64,000 bases of DNA from Malaya genurostris (GCF_030247185.1 NC_080572.1:35419866-35483865); one strand, 5' to 3'. Counted from the stretch's first letter, positions 39,666-53,480 are shown. A program made the numbers and translations. Notes: a model not told the origin generated them from the letters alone.

Positions 39666-40180
39666 AATTATTCTAAAGTTTGAGCGAATTCTATACCTAT
39701 TTTTTATATTTATAAAAAAAGATAAAAATGAAGAATGCATTGAACTGAGATGGCATATCTCACTCTAACCAATGATTTTCTTATATGAAATGAATGGTGG
39801 AGATGAGATGATCAAGGAAGCAGTTGTCCTAGATCAATTATAATGTTGATTTGTATGCGTAAACTGTTCGTTAAAAATGTTTTTCGACGTCTCAACGTAT
39901 ATTGATCATAATTTATCTAATATGTAACTTGCTAACTTTTTATCGGTTTATCACACTTTAAGAGCACCATAACTATCGACTTCTTTTGAAAAAGTTCCAA
40001 TAAGGATCAAAACGTCGGAAGAAGTAAAAATAAATAGAATTCTTGATTTTTTCATAAGAATGAAAAGCCGTTACATACAACCTAGTATTATTAGAACCTG
40101 TATCTGTTTATATAGAAGAGTTAGTAGCAGTTCTTTAAAGCTGGAGAACATTCGGCACATTAGTTACGAACCATTATTCC
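39666..40180. repeat. Possible decayed retroelement tail with hairpin
   Basis: 'tttttcgacgtctcaacg' (about 39880) and 'aaaacgtcggaagaagtaaa' (about 40009) are loosely complementary. The latter resembles the 'gaaacgttgggt' hairpin at 5.5 kb. The call is weak, and the rest is AT-rich and unassigned. Confidence 0.3.
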
Positions 40181-40184
40181 AGCA

Positions 40185-40316
40185 GGGTTGGTGATTAAAT
40201 GCACAAGACGTTGCTGTTCCAAGCCAACCATGCAACGATGTACACTAAGAATCGGCTGTAGAAACCGAAGGTCAAATTCCACAAAAGGATTGTAATACCA
40301 AAGCTTTGCTTTTATT
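40185..40316 (+). repeat. SINE S1, internally deleted
   Basis: It has the head 'ggttggtgattaaatgcac', then jumps to 'aaccatgcaacg', 'gtacactaagaatcggctg', 'gaaaccgaaggtcaaattcc' and 'gtaataccaaagctttgct'. The anticodon arm and B-box are lost. Confidence 0.75.
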
Positions 40317-41000
40317 ATTCCATCCTCACAGATAGTCTGAGCACAATTGAAGCTGTTCGCCCCAAACAGGATTGATAATAATGAACTGATTTTCCTGCTA
40401 GAATGCCTGAACAAATTGATTATTATAAAATTACAATAGGTTGACTTCCCGCACATTACTCTATTTCAGGAAAAATTTTATCAAGTGTGCTGCTCTTGAG
40501 GGTGAAATTTCGGGATGAATTATTGCTTTCAACAAATTTTATAACTGGTCTCACCAAAGAATTCTTATCAGTTGGCAATCTTCTTGGAATGAAGATAACC
40601 TGGAAAGGTGATTGCATTCAATTATTCCTAAAACAGAGCCAAAGGCATGGTTTAGGGGATTGGATGTGAGTAGATATTTCATCCGTGTGATGTCCAGAGT
40701 CATGTTCAATCATTACACGTTAGACGCACATCTTCATTGTGTTGCATAATGGTCATGTCGTTTGAACATGGTCTCAACTGTTGAAATTTTTGCGTCTAAT
40801 GAGTATTGTACGGTTATGGTTATGATAAAAGATTCTATATTCTTTTGAATGATCGAATCCAATTTGTGGTATAAATTGTTCTATACCACTCTAGTTAATT
40901 TTGATTAGACAAGAAATATGATAAATTAATAAACAATTCGTCGGAACCATCATCGTAATGAAACTCAACGAAACTTTTGCAATTTTACATACGTTCCGGT
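40317..41000. other. Unassigned sequence
   Basis: Frames of 60-98 codons without domains. Confidence 0.4.
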
Positions 41001-42980
41001 AATGTGAACTCTTATTCATTTTTTTGACGGTTTTTCAGAAAAGGGTATTAAGAAAACAATCACCACCGTGAATACGGAATATTTACAAAACCACCACAGC
41101 CATCGGAGTTGTGCAACCGACATCCTTCGCATTACCACATCACATTTCCCCAACGAAACTGTTACTTTATTTCCAGCAAATAAAAACGAAAACCGAAATT
41201 ATACTTGGCGGGAAGTAAATTGAGTGAGAATCCTATAATTATCATTTCCATGAAAACTACTTCCCCGACATAAAAAAAACAACCGCTCAATAGTGAGGTG
41301 AACACCAGAAGAATCAACAGACCAAAAGCAAAACAATCTCACCCGAAGCGGCCGGAGGTGCCTTGGTTAAACCGACTAGGAAGCCCCTTCAACGGAAGAA
41401 ATTAAACCCCCGTGGTCATAGTACGGAACACTAGCAATCTATATGCAGGCACCATTATTACCCAAAAAAGGCTGATGTCCGTCTGACCGCATCGCACAGG
41501 TTGCACCGGGCTCACGTTGCTGTAGCACGGGAAACCTTTGACCAGTCGAACAACACTAAAAAAAACCGAGGCCCCGAAACGTGGGAAGCAAGAGGAAAAC
41601 TCGTTAATGATTTAGTAATAAACATTGCCTTGCCTTGTTGGACATTTTGAAGGTTTTTTTTTCCTCTCGAGAAAAGGGGGAGACATAACAAACTGTCTTG
41701 TTGAATAGAATAGAAGAACCAGAACTTTTTTCTGGTTCTATTTCAAAATTCTACCTCTCTGTCACTCTGATGTCTTTTCCTACAAAATTTTTGTTTTCAC
41801 CTGGGCCGATCCCCTGTGGTTGTGAGGGGTGATGGATCGGTTCGGGAATGGAAAGAACATTAACATTTAACCTGCTGCTGCGGCCACCAAAGGAATAACT
41901 CTATTCTAATACCACCGCATCGATCGAGAATGGACAGTGAGGGAGGATTATTCATGACACTTTCTATTTTGGCTGCTATCATTTCGGTTGTCAACCTTCT
42001 TATAATTTAGGGATCACGTAACATTGTCCCTGTCTAACCGTTTGCGTTAATTCATTCAAGATCAAGGTGAACAACGGACAGATAAAAATGCAATTTTTCA
42101 AAAGGACTAAACAGATTAAATTCGATGGCTTACTAAAAATTGTAAAGGACGGGAGATAATGGGGTCATTAACCGGTTAGCGGACAGAGGGAAATTTAAAT
42201 ACAAAAAGCGACTGACCTGTAGCGACAGATGGTTCATTTTGTGATGCAATCAAAATACAGCCTTTTATTACTGCGTTTGATCTGCAACGAAGCGGAACAC
42301 ACCGAGTAGGTAGCTAATCCCAACAAACCAGTTTGATTAATTTTAATGATGTTTGATGTGTGGTGTAATTGAAATGTCGATGTATTTGCTGCGGAGTGTT
42401 GTTTGGGCACAAGGGTTCGTCAGGGATTCGGCATGATAATTTTTAATGACGATTTGTGGTTTTCAGGGCACTGTTTTTTCGGATATCGTGTTTATTATAT
42501 TGATTTCAGTAGCAATTTCCTCTTCATTGAGTATTATTGAAAGTGTGAAAGTGTGACTGTGAAAGAACTGACAAAGTTTTCACGCTTTTATTTTTCCCCT
42601 TCTTCTGCTTCTAGTTAGCGTTACATCATGACGCTGGTTGGTGGCACAGCTCTATGGTTAACTTGTTAATTCCGTTTATAGTCGAAAACTACTCTCATTT
42701 ACTATTAACGGAAGCTTCGCTGTTGTGTTGCAATAGAATTGTTTCTTATAACTTACTCAAAAACTCTCCGCATCAATAGTGGAACAATGTGCTGGCAGAC
42801 AAGCATCAGAAATTTTTAATTTAACGCATTGACTTCTGGATTCTGTTCATTTCGTCCATCTTCAAGAAAAATTATGGATACCATCCCAAACAAATTTTTT
42901 TTCCTAGAGGGGCCATTTTCCGACTTCTTCAAAAAAAAAAGATACGCTGCTCTGCAAGTGAGTATTCCCTAAATACAAAA
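41001..42980. other. Repeat-poor island, nothing recognised
   Basis: Higher complexity and GC than its flanks, with no long open frame. Possible intronic unique sequence. Confidence 0.35.
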
Positions 42981-42984
42981 GCGT

Positions 42985-43095
42985 GATAGTCGGACAGACC
43001 AAATCTACAGACTTGCAGTCGATTCATAGCGTAGAGAACCATTGCATGGCTGGTGCTACGATCCTGCTGATACTAAGAATCCTTCTTTTCAATAA
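42985..43095 (-). repeat. SINE S1 body fragment
   Basis: On the minus strand it carries 'ggattcttagtatcagcagg', 'accagccatgcaatggttct' and 'tatgaatcgactgc'. The tRNA-like head is absent. Confidence 0.75.
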
Positions 43096-43164
43096 ATGGT
43101 TAAAGTCGCTAATAAAAACAAACATACAAACAACCCTTCCAGATCGGTACAAACATACAACAAC

Positions 43165-43315
43165 CTTTGGGAAATCCGGACAAAACTAGACAGAAGTGAT
43201 TTCTGTGGGGGCGCTGCCCTCCCCGCAGTGACCAGCGCTTCTACAACCTGAATCATCTATGACGAACAGAATATTGTGCTAGCACTACGTGAGCTTCTTA
43301 TATGAAATGAAAATG
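43165..43315 (+). repeat. Solo copy of the fold-back element's core
   Basis: 'actagacagaagtgatttct', 'gggggcgctgcc', 'ccccgcagtg', 'ctgaatcatctatgacgaac' and 'agaatattg' match 43890-44025. It lacks a GC-rich block of about 40 bp present in the core at 43936-43984, and has no TTTGGCATAA arms. Confidence 0.8.
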
Positions 43316-43592
43316 AAAGTGAAATAGCGCACAGACTTTTAAAAATAAAAAATAATAATGCTATTTCACCTAATATCACCGAAATGTTTGGAACAAATAT
43401 AAATTTCTATTAGAGCGATTTTTGTCATTGGTGCTGCTGCTTACGGGCAAGGTTATTAGAATTTCAACAGCGACCAATACAATGATAGTGTTTCCATACA
43501 GTCGATAGCCAAATGCACATGATTTTGTTCACCCAGGTAAATTGTTAAACAGACTTTAACCAAATTCTTGTTCAACGGAGAAGAGCGACGGT

Positions 43593-44256
43593 ATACCAGG
43601 GGGGCTACCACGTTTGGCATAAAGTCGTTTGGCATAATACCGTTTGGCATAACGCCGTTTGGCATAATGGCCATTTGGCATAATGGTCATTTGGCATAAC
43701 AGTCATTTGGCATAACAAATGAACATGCTGCTTAATAGGAATTATTCTAATTTAGTGCAATTTTGAAAGGTCTAATGCGGCTACGCCGCATCGTTTTTAA
43801 TGACCTGGTGTCCGACCTCGCTGCCGCTCGTTCGGACTTAACTGAGGGATAGCTCCTAGCTTTGAGTAATCCGGGCAAACGCCCGCAACTAGACAGAGGT
43901 GATTTCTGCGGGGGCGCTGCCCCCCCGCAGTGGCCGGCGCTTCCGACGGCGGGTCGCCGGCGCACTCGCGGCCTTCGGCCGTCTCGACCTGAATCATCTA
44001 TGACGAACAGAATATTGGCTGGCACTAAGTGAGTTGCTTATATAAAAAGGTTTCACATATTTCGTTCGAGTTTTCCTTGTAGAACATCAATCGATCGAAA
44101 CACATACGAAAATTTTCATTAGATTAAAATATTGCAAATCCAATTATTATTATGCCAAATGACCATTATGCCAAATGACCATTATACCAAACAGCGTTAT
44201 GCCAAACGGTATTATGCCAAATGACCTTATGCCAAACGGGCCGCCCCCATACCAGG
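43593..44256. mobile_element. Fold-back element with tandem-repeat arms and GC-rich core
   Basis: ATACCAGG occurs at 43593-43600 and 44249-44256, consistent with an 8-bp target duplication. Inside, both ends begin with a G-run and reach 'CGTTTGGCATAA'. The left arm (about 43611-43713) has seven TTTGGCATAA units at intervals of about 14-17 bp. The right arm (about 44151-44237) has five to six units in the opposite orientation. The core (43785-43990) is far richer in G+C than anything else in the window. A 92-codon minus-strand frame through it has no domain. There is no transposase, so it is non-autonomous. An 8-bp duplication fits hAT- or P-like transposition, but the ends do not identify a superfamily. 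Confidence 0.85.
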
Positions 44257-44259
44257 ATA

Positions 44260-45850
44260 TATTAGTAAACTCAAAAACTTTAACCATTTTTTAAAATACT
44301 TTCGTTGCATACCAGAACAAACTCACTGAAGGTTCTCTCGCTCTTAGCAAAACCATAAATCAAAGCCATCGGAGCTGAACTCAATCACCGGAACATTCAA
44401 TTGTGCTATTGAACACAGTTCCCTATAAACAAGCAAATCCCTGTTCTTCATCAGTTAAGACGTATGAAGCAATTACCCTAATCAATCTCAACTTGACAAC
44501 TTATCTTTACCGGGGCGGAGAAAACTTCAAATCAAGCTAATTATATTGATCATTTTCCGGGCTCCGATCTCACCTGTCCCCATCCAAATCACTTTCCCGC
44601 ACGTGATGCCATGAATTTCCTACGAGTAAGCCGTATGTATGTCTGCCTTAGATGGAACCTACGAAAATGATTATTTATTTTCTTGACTTTTCCAACAATT
44701 GCCATATATTCCACTTCCGTGCACATGGTCTGAATTCGCTGCACGCTACACTCGCATGTTGATGACTGAGGAAATTGGTCTAAAATGAGTTCAGTCCTTC
44801 GTAAGTTTCCGAAAATAGAACTATAATAAAAAAAACTAGCTCATTCCAACATTATTTTCGCTACAAATCATAGCGTTTTAGATGTTCAAGTTTAACATTT
44901 CCACCCAAAAATCAATGAAACCCAAACGTTTACCCCATCTCTCCATTTTACTGCTGCACCAGTTGCCGTAGGATCAGGACTGCTGATGGCGGCAGAAGAG
45001 TGAAGACATTGTGGCAGCATTTCACTTTCATTTTGTCTCTCTTTCTTCGCCTGTATGATCCTGTTGGTTACGATTGGTGGTGGCTAGCTTCTGATGCTCA
45101 TGGGATTTCGTATGTCAGAAAAGATTATTTTTTCGCAATCCATATAACAATTTGAGCTCAGTTTTCATCGAACTGGACAGATGAAATTGGAAGGAAGGAG
45201 TGATACTTTTCTCCCGTAAAGGGTCAAATAATAAATATATTTCACTATTCGGTGGTTTGCTAGTGATATATGTGCAATTTGACAGAGCATCGGTAGCTCC
45301 GAAAAATGTTGATTTAAGGCCGCATACGAAAAGCGAAGGCCGAGCAAACCTAGTGGAACGAAATTGAATGGGCAAAGCATAAAACGAACCACTCTGGGCG
45401 GAGTATCTGTTCCCGAAGGTAATTCACCTAATTCAATAGTTCATAAAAAAAAAACTCAAAAATCCGCGATCGGCATGCACCGTTTTGCCTGCCATATCTC
45501 TAGCACCATCAGCCGATCTGTTACAATCAAGGAGCGGTATGTACTTTGAACATTCGGCTGTCCATTGCGGTGTTAGTTCGTAGTTCATCAGCAGGGAAAA
45601 TAACTCTTGAAAACGAGCCGTGAACACGCGTTTCGGTAATAACACCGTCGGCTGGCTGGGACTGTTGCGTACCAAACAAAAGAAGGTGTGCACTTTAGGC
45701 CGTGCGTTGCCCTGCAACATTACTTCGACCTGAGATAGGGCGGAATACTGCTAAGTAACTTTGACTAAGTGCTTCTGATAGTGGCTGTTCCATTTGGTGT
45801 CGCTTCCATCTGAAGCAGGAAAGGAATATCTTAGTTAAACTTTTTAAGTG
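44260..45850. other. Repeat-poor island, no recognised gene
   Basis: Minus-strand frames of 86 and 95 codons (45375 to 45115 and 45720 to 45433) are featureless. Possible intronic unique sequence. Confidence 0.35.
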
Positions 45851-46560
45851 GTTGCATTAGGAAGACTGAATTTTATCTCATAGCGCCCAGTATCGTATCT
45901 GGTGATCAAAAGTTTTAGGTTGCTTAAAAGCAAACTTGCTCATGGAACCTTGGATATTCAATTGTTACTCTTTCTTTGAAAATGCTTATTTTGATCTTGA
46001 ACATTAAAATTTGAATTTTTTGTGAATATTTTGGATCTGTATGTTTGTTGCTTTAATGAATGCTTTTTGGATTTTATTTGCATCGATTCTTTTAATCTTT
46101 TATCTTTGAAATTTTGTTGTTTGAGAAATTTTGTTATCTGAACTTTTGTGAATTTCTTACATCGTTCATATGCTATACAAAAATATCGGTTAGATTGCAG
46201 AAAAAGAACGAAACATTCTTATTCTCAGGAAAATAAAATTCCAGAGTTTTCTCAGGCTTTCATTTTTTACTTCTTTGTACATTTCTATCGATTGATTGTA
46301 TCTGGAATTCATATTTTTCTTGTGCAAATTCAATATAGTAATTTTACTAAAACAACTGAAAATTAAAAAAAAAAAAAACATTTGCAATAACCAATTCCAT
46401 ACCAAAATATCACGAAAACGACTACTTCTAGAAAAAAGATTACTGGCGGCAAAAATTATTTTGGCGGTAACATTCTTATTTTTGAGAAAGCATAAATACA
46501 AGAACGTTTAATGTTGGTTTCACTAACAAGTTATACAACAAAAGACGAAAGTTTTCAAAG
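45851..46560. other. AT-rich stretch, nothing recognised
   Basis: T-rich sequence. A 103-codon minus-strand frame (46501 to 46190) is low-complexity. Confidence 0.4.
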
Positions 46561-47600
46561 TTTTTGCCTTTCTTATATAGAAAGGTTATGCAATCACTGT
46601 GAAAACCAACTTTTGAACCGAAACCCAGAGGGCTGAGTTTCATATACCATTTGAATCATTTCGTCGAGTACGCAGAATGTCTGTATGTGTGGGCATGTAT
46701 GTATGTATGTAACATTTTTTTGCACTCAGGGTGATATGTGCAAAAAATAAATGAAAATAAGTGCTATTACTTTTCTCAGAGACAGCTGAACCGATTGTTA
46801 CAAACTTAGATTCAAATGAAAGGTATATTTATCCCATACAAAGTTCCTGAATTTTATTTCGATACGGTTTCCGGTTTCAGAGTCATAGGGTGACTGGTGT
46901 AAAAATGCCCATTTCAAATTAGTTCTTCAATTTTCTCAAATATGGCTTGACCGATTTTAGCAAAATTCACTTCAAATAAAAGATATCATGGTCCCATACA
47001 AAACTTCCAAATGTCATCCGACTTCCGGTTCCGGATTTATAGGGTAAAGTGTTTGTGTGTTGTGTTCGATACTGTCACTTAAAGCGGTGAAACAAAAAAC
47101 TTTAAAAAAAATTCTTAGTTGGCCTCAAAACTACTCCAATTGGTAGCTATTACCAGTAGACAACCAAACAAACCGATTTTGGCTAACCAGGCACCCGATT
47201 TTTGATTCCGGAAGCACCGGAATTTGTGGTCATGTATTCCAAATGGATCAAACTAACTTGACTTGACCGATTTTCACAAACTTCGGTTTAAATGGAAGGC
47301 CTTGTGGTTCCGTAATGAATTCCTGATTTTCATCCTGATTCGACATCAGGTTCGGAATTACAGGGTAAAGATTGTTAACATATGTATCGTCACTGAAAGT
47401 CTACCCGCATACACTGGTATTGCCTTGAACTGATGGTGACTTCACATATACATACATACATACATACATACATACATACATACATACATACATACATACA
47501 TACATACATACATACATACATACATACATACATACATACATACATACATACATTCATACATACATAAATACATACATACTGTTATTAAAAAACCTAGTTC
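46561..47600 (+). repeat. Family M copy with several sub-units and a CATA tract
   Basis: It starts 'tttgcctttcttatatagaaagg', then 'ctgtgaaaaccaacttttgaacc', a short GT/ATGT tract, and three decayed sub-units ('cttccggttccgg', 'accgattttcacaaacttcgg', 'ggaaggccttgtggttcc'). It ends in the tetranucleotide tract. The terminal 'cacctagtggtg' block was not found. Confidence 0.75.
47448..47579. repeat. (CATA)n microsatellite
   Basis: About 32 CATA units, with single changes near 47552 and 47566. Confidence 0.96.
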
Positions 47601-50600
47601 AACATGATCGAAAACCGATTAAAAACTGACACTAATTACTGGGAAAACCCTTGATATAGTGCAGTCAACCGAGCAATGTGGATGTCCCGCGCTCAGACAT
47701 TTATTTACGGACTTGATTATGTTTTCAATTTAAACCAGAGTGGTCATTTAGAGGGTCTGGTTCTAGATTTGTTTCATTCCGTCTTCGTAACATTACTGCA
47801 CAGCAGGTCAAATTGAAACCCTAATGTAAGTTACATTACATGTAAGTTCAACTAGATCCGTTAAGCAGACGTTTACTATATTTAAGTATCACAAATTAAC
47901 TATTTCAGCGAAACACAATAACACAGCGCAGTCACCTCAATATCAGGTGACCATCATCGACCATCATCGACTAGTGAGAAATGACAAATGTGGTAATTGT
48001 AATGGTAAGCAAAAAAAAAAAGTTTTACTTTTCTTCATGCCAGCGCCTGTTCTTTTGCTCAACGGTTTACGGTGAATTAAAATTAAAAATTAAATTGCCA
48101 CTTTAAATTATTTCGCTATTTTAATGTTTCCACTTTACGCACTGGATGAGTTCTAACTTTTGAGTAATTACGTAGTAAAGTAATTACTATTTCCATCGTT
48201 CGCTTCGAATCAAAAGAAAGTCACTATTTTGGAACAGTTTCTCTCATCAAGTAAAAACGAAATGAAAATGGGAGAAAGAGAAACTGTTTGCTTGAGGAAA
48301 AAACACAAATTAGTCGCAAAAAGTTCACGCGAATTTTACTGTACGTCGATGACTAACGTGAAGTTCCACGAACCATGGCGAAGTTGAAGCTCCCCTATCC
48401 AAAACTGGGAACATTTGATTACACATTACAGTTTGCCCTACGCTTGTGGTTCGTTTTCACCCTTCCGTGCGATATGACTCATAAACAACTAGTAGAATCA
48501 TTTTCCGACTTTCATCAATAATCAAGCAACAGTTTCGATTTTATGCCAATAAGCTGAGTGACAAATTTAAAAAAATCGGAGCCTCAGCTCAACTTCGAAA
48601 ACTACGATCGAAAAGAACACTTAAAAAATTATTTTTGTGCGACATGGTGGAAATTTCGCAGTATTTTTCAACAAATTATCACCAGGTATTTGTATTTGTG
48701 TAGCTGTTTCTAGACATGAAACATATACCTACTAGGCCCCACACTTTCGCCATGGCTTCGTTCTTCGGTTACAACGTTGGAAAATAACTGTCAGGAACCA
48801 GCCTAGCCCGCCTCCCAAGATGTCACAGTTCGGTCAGGAAAGGGCCGCGTAAATAATTTATTGCTGCCAAACAATTTACTTGCAGTAATACTTTGTCGGT
48901 GTGTGTGCGCTTGGAATCTTTTCTTGTTGGGAAAAGGGACTCCTTCCCAGTTCTTTATGCCTTTGAAAAGGAGCTCCGCAGACAATATTATAAACAAGGC
49001 TTTTCGTTCAAAATTGAATGCGGACGCGATTTTCACTATGAGGATCTGAATTAGAAAGTATCTATTCGGAATATTGCCTGTTCAGAATGGTTCAAGCAAA
49101 CAGCTTTTTTGACCCAACAAATAAAGAGAGACGGTAACAGTTCGCAGAGAAGTTATTGAACCAAGTCTTGATTAAATATAGCTTACACTCTGAGATCGCA
49201 AAGATAAAAAATAGTGTGAACAATATATATTAGATAAAACCATAAACTTTATAAATTAGATAAATTCTTAAATGTAAAAAATATAAATTAGATAAATTCA
49301 TCAAAAAGTTGACATTGTAAAAATACAAAACTATGTCGTTTATCGAAGGCCTTCGAATGTGTTATTAAGGCAGTATACTTTTCACACTTTAAAACAGACA
49401 GGTTTACATATTTCCATTAGCTGTTACATAATCCAAGTCAGTTTTAGAAAAGCTTGAAAACAATCACTCTAGATAATTGTTTCGAATCGTTGTTCGATGT
49501 TATCTCGTGATTGCTTGACCGATAATAAAATTTAGAGGTTATGACTGACGAAAAAACTTTTCGCTCTGAGAAAACGGAATTATCAATGCCAAACTTTTTA
49601 CGCGGTTTGTAAAAAGATGAGTGTTCATTTTAACCATTTTTTTAATCATTATTCATTATCGTTCAAAATTCTCTCAGGTGGAATCATTTAACATGTATTA
49701 AATAATTTCACTGATAGCAGTTCAATATTCAATATTTTCCATATTCCATATTCCATTTCCATATTTAACATATTCTAAATAAATGACTGTAACATTATTA
49801 ATTGAATGTTAATATTTCTCTCATTGCAGGTAAATTGACATGTTTGGATTGATTGTTGATTTCTTTATCATGGAAACTTTTATATTCTAAACAGTAGTCG
49901 TACTCAGATTAAGACAAGCGAGTGTGTGATCCTGCTTACCACGTGAATATGATAAGTTTCAGCCCTCGTTAAGTATATAAAAATGAAATTATTGATTATG
50001 CATTGAAGGTTTTTTAAACATGTGCATTTTTTTCAATGTGTTGGGTGGTATGGAATTTTGTGCCTCTCAAAACGTAGCTAGAATGATTTTCGATCGGTTT
50101 CTTTACATACAATTGTATAAGTTGTTGTTTGAAAACTTTGGTGGAACTTAGAATATTCTACCATTTTTGTAATATGACTGGAACAATGCCATCATAAAAA
50201 CGATTACGTTTCCAAAAACAAACCGTGTTAAAAACGAAACGTACTAAAATGCCATACTATAGGGAACTGTAGACATATTTAAATTCAAACAAATGCTTCC
50301 AATTTCGCCTTTAAACATCACTTGATCATGTAGCATTCAAAATTCCTGCTATTCGGATGTGGAGGAATAGGCATACTCAAAAATATCGATATATCTGTTA
50401 ACAACGGACCAATTTTTACAATATTTAGCTTGTTGAAAAGTATTACTATAACCTATCTTGATACATTTACTAGTTTGGAGTGAAGTCTTTTTCACTTCAC
50501 TGAACAAATCTCCAATTATTATTGCAACCAAGCGTTAATAAGCCAATGTATTTGGTGTATTTTTGATGTTGTATATCAAGAATATATGCTGGAAGACGAA

Positions 50601-51000
50601 TTTTGCGCTGAATCCTATTCGCAGTCACTCGGATTTCAATCAAACTTTCTGGATATGTAAAGTTTGTCTCAAAATGTCATTATGCATACTTTGTTTGTCC
50701 AAAATCGATCGTGGCTGTCTTTTGAAAGGGCTAGACTTTTTTACCATATTTTTGAAAATAATTGTAGTATAAAAATTACGAATCCTGCAATAAATTGTTG
50801 TGCTAGTAATATTCCCAAAATTAGTCTAATTTTCGAAAAAAAATACTGAGAAAATTACTCATAGAATCCTTTAGTGAAAAAAATCAGTTTGGACGAGGAA
50901 TAGTTTTTGTTTAAAATTTTCAAAATTCTCCACGACAATGTATGTGTAAAACATGACACTGCTTTTCCTGCACAGAAATAATCTAACGGGTACCTTGTTC
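47600..51000. other. AT-rich stretch without recognised gene
   Basis: 47790-47900 shares 'aagcagacgtttac'-type motifs with 36.5 kb. 49240-49310 has a weak tandem of 'aaattagataaattc'. 48350-49050 is slightly GC-richer, with a 77-codon minus-strand frame of no known type. No exon, RNA gene or transposase was recognised. Confidence 0.4.
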
Positions 51001-53480
51001 AAATCCAGGTGATTGTTTCCTAGAGCTACATCTGAAAACTGTCTTCCACTGTCAGATACATTGGTTGAAAAGCACTCCCATTCGAACCGGACAACGGCCC
51101 AATCTAGTATCGACCACAGCGGAAGTAAATCGGAACGTTAAGATTCAACATGTACGATTCGGTTTAATGACGCAAACTATAAAATTACTAAAATATGTAT
51201 ATCTGCATCAGATTCCGGTTAACATCTGGCCAACCGACGACCAACCGATAAGAGAATCGAACGGACCGAGCCGTTGTCGAAAATTTTCCCACATGCCAAT
51301 GCCAGTTATCGATGATAGCCGCCCAAGGTTTCTGTTCTGATAGCACAACTATGTTAGCGCAAGCTTCCTGTCCAAAGTAACAAGCCACGTCGTTTCGCAC
51401 AGTGCACACATGAGACTGTAAATGGGGAGGTACTCTCTTGTTTAATGTGAAAATATTGCTCCGACACAATTTCACTTAGATAGGCTATATGGCCAGGTCC
51501 GTTCTTCCGAACATTCAAACTTGGCTCTAGCCTGCTCGAAGTGAAACCAACATTATGCTATATCATAGTGCCACCTGTTACCTTAGTTTCACCCGCACCA
51601 GCTTCACCACCGTCATCATCGCGATCATCATCATCACCATCATCTTCGATGGTAGTTCCATCGGTGGCCCATCCGTTCTTACTGGTAAACCATTTCCCCT
51701 CAGGTGGAAACATTGCCTACCACCTCGTATTGCCGTATGCTGCTTCTATTGCTGTTTATGTTCATCAATCACGTGGTCTGATCTGGTTTTTGAGGTTGTG
51801 GCTACAGAAAATTATGATTTATTAGTGCCGATTTCGAACCTCACACACCACAGCCCGCTATCAGCCGGGTGAGGGAGATTTGTCAGTTCAAACGGGGCCA
51901 TATTCAGCTACTGCAAAACTGAGTACGATGGTCACGTTCAGCTCGCACCGTACCAAACCACTTTACGTTGTGTAGGCTAGGTAAGTTTGAAAGCAGAGGT
52001 ACGTTGATTGGATGACCACAGCATCAAAGACCTGGGAAATTCGTTCATTCGTTGGGATGCAATGTAATGTCCAAAAAACTAGTACATACTCTCCCCGGTC
52101 ATGGTTGGTCGAACCATCGAAGCGACAGTTTTCAGTTGGTGAAAGTCTACTAGGGTAATCGTTGCGATGATTGTGCGTTTGCATTTATAATTAGAATGAT
52201 CAGTTTTCCTAGTGAATACGTTGGAAGTATGTGTTTTATTCAAAGAAAATGGAGGAAATATAAGAGCTCAAATGACACACAACGGGAAATCACGCCCTTC
52301 GCATCAACACTTAGGCGGAGCAATCCCGCATCGTACCCAAAATATATGTTCAATTTCGAAACACGCGCATTTTAAAGATTGACATTCCTCTCACACCAAA
52401 ATCCAGAAATAATCTCAGCAACGCTCTTAGACATAAAAAGCTCAACCAACGGTTGGCCCCGGGGGAAACAAAATTCAATCAACAGAATCAACCATCCCGA
52501 AATCTAAGTCTGAAACAAATCCGTCTACGTGTCACTCCGCTGCCATCGTTCTTTCCCGGGTCCCCCATGCCTTGTCGCATCAAACGAAATCAAACCGTTC
52601 TAATCTGACGTGTACGTATCGAAAGCTTCAATCTGGCTCGGATGTGCTAACGACGATCCATTAACCCGACCCGAAGCTCCGAAACCCTTTACTCTCACTT
52701 TTGCCAATTGTTTTCGGCATCACTCCGCAGCCCCACCTTACTGGGCTGATCGATTTTCATCTCCACCCGTCGGATGATCATAGTGCAATCAAGCCACGAG
52801 GAGACACCCAGAGTTCAAATACTGAAGAAGAGTTCATTAACCGAATGCTACAGGTTTGAGTCTTCAATCGTAAGGTAAAAGTGTTTGTGTGCCCTGTCGC
52901 TGACCGAAACTACAAAAAAGAATCAGTAAAAACATGATGAATAGATAGAGACTTGAATCCGATTTCGTGGCTTGATGAGGAGTCACACAAACGACCAGTC
53001 GACCAAACGAACCGATGGATACAAATCTAAGGTAGGATGTACCTATGTATCTCTCTGTACCTTTCGAGAGCAGGAGACTGGATTATTTAAAGACCCTCTT
53101 TCGAGAGTAACTGACCGTTTTCTTTGCTTGATTTTCTTGGTTTGGGAATCGTGTTACAGCATCTTCGGCTAGCATGTAAAAGCTGAACGAAAGTAGCTTC
53201 TGGTCCCAGTCAGTTGGAGTGTTTAACCTCAAGGGAAACCAGAGGGCCCAAATAGCAAGTGTTTCCAAACGGTCTCCCAAAGTAAACAAAACACGTCCAT
53301 TGCTCTAATGACTCTGCCAACGGTGTGCCACACTTGACCAAATATGGAGGGAGAGCCCAGAATGGCACGATAATGTACATAAACATTTTAAGTTTATTTA
53401 GGATTGTAATAAATTTTGAATGGAGATGAAACAACGTTCCTATTCTTGGCCGTGCCTAGAAGTAGTGCAAATTGAGAATC
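51001..53480. other. GC-richer unique island
   Basis: Frames up to 105 codons lie on both strands without domains; the one at 51541-51872 is inflated by a CAT tract at 51612-51648. Candidate regulatory or intronic unique DNA. Confidence 0.35.

Noticed and set aside
43611..43713. CRISPR-like array of TTTGGCATAA
   Set aside because: Units are too short and spacers are 4-7 bp and near-identical. An inverted partner array shows it is the arm of a fold-back element.
47448..47579. CRISPR-like or telomeric array
   Set aside because: Plain CATA microsatellite without spacers.
48350..48760. Possible decayed retroelement frame
   Set aside because: Translations in all frames gave no reverse transcriptase, gag or endonuclease motif.
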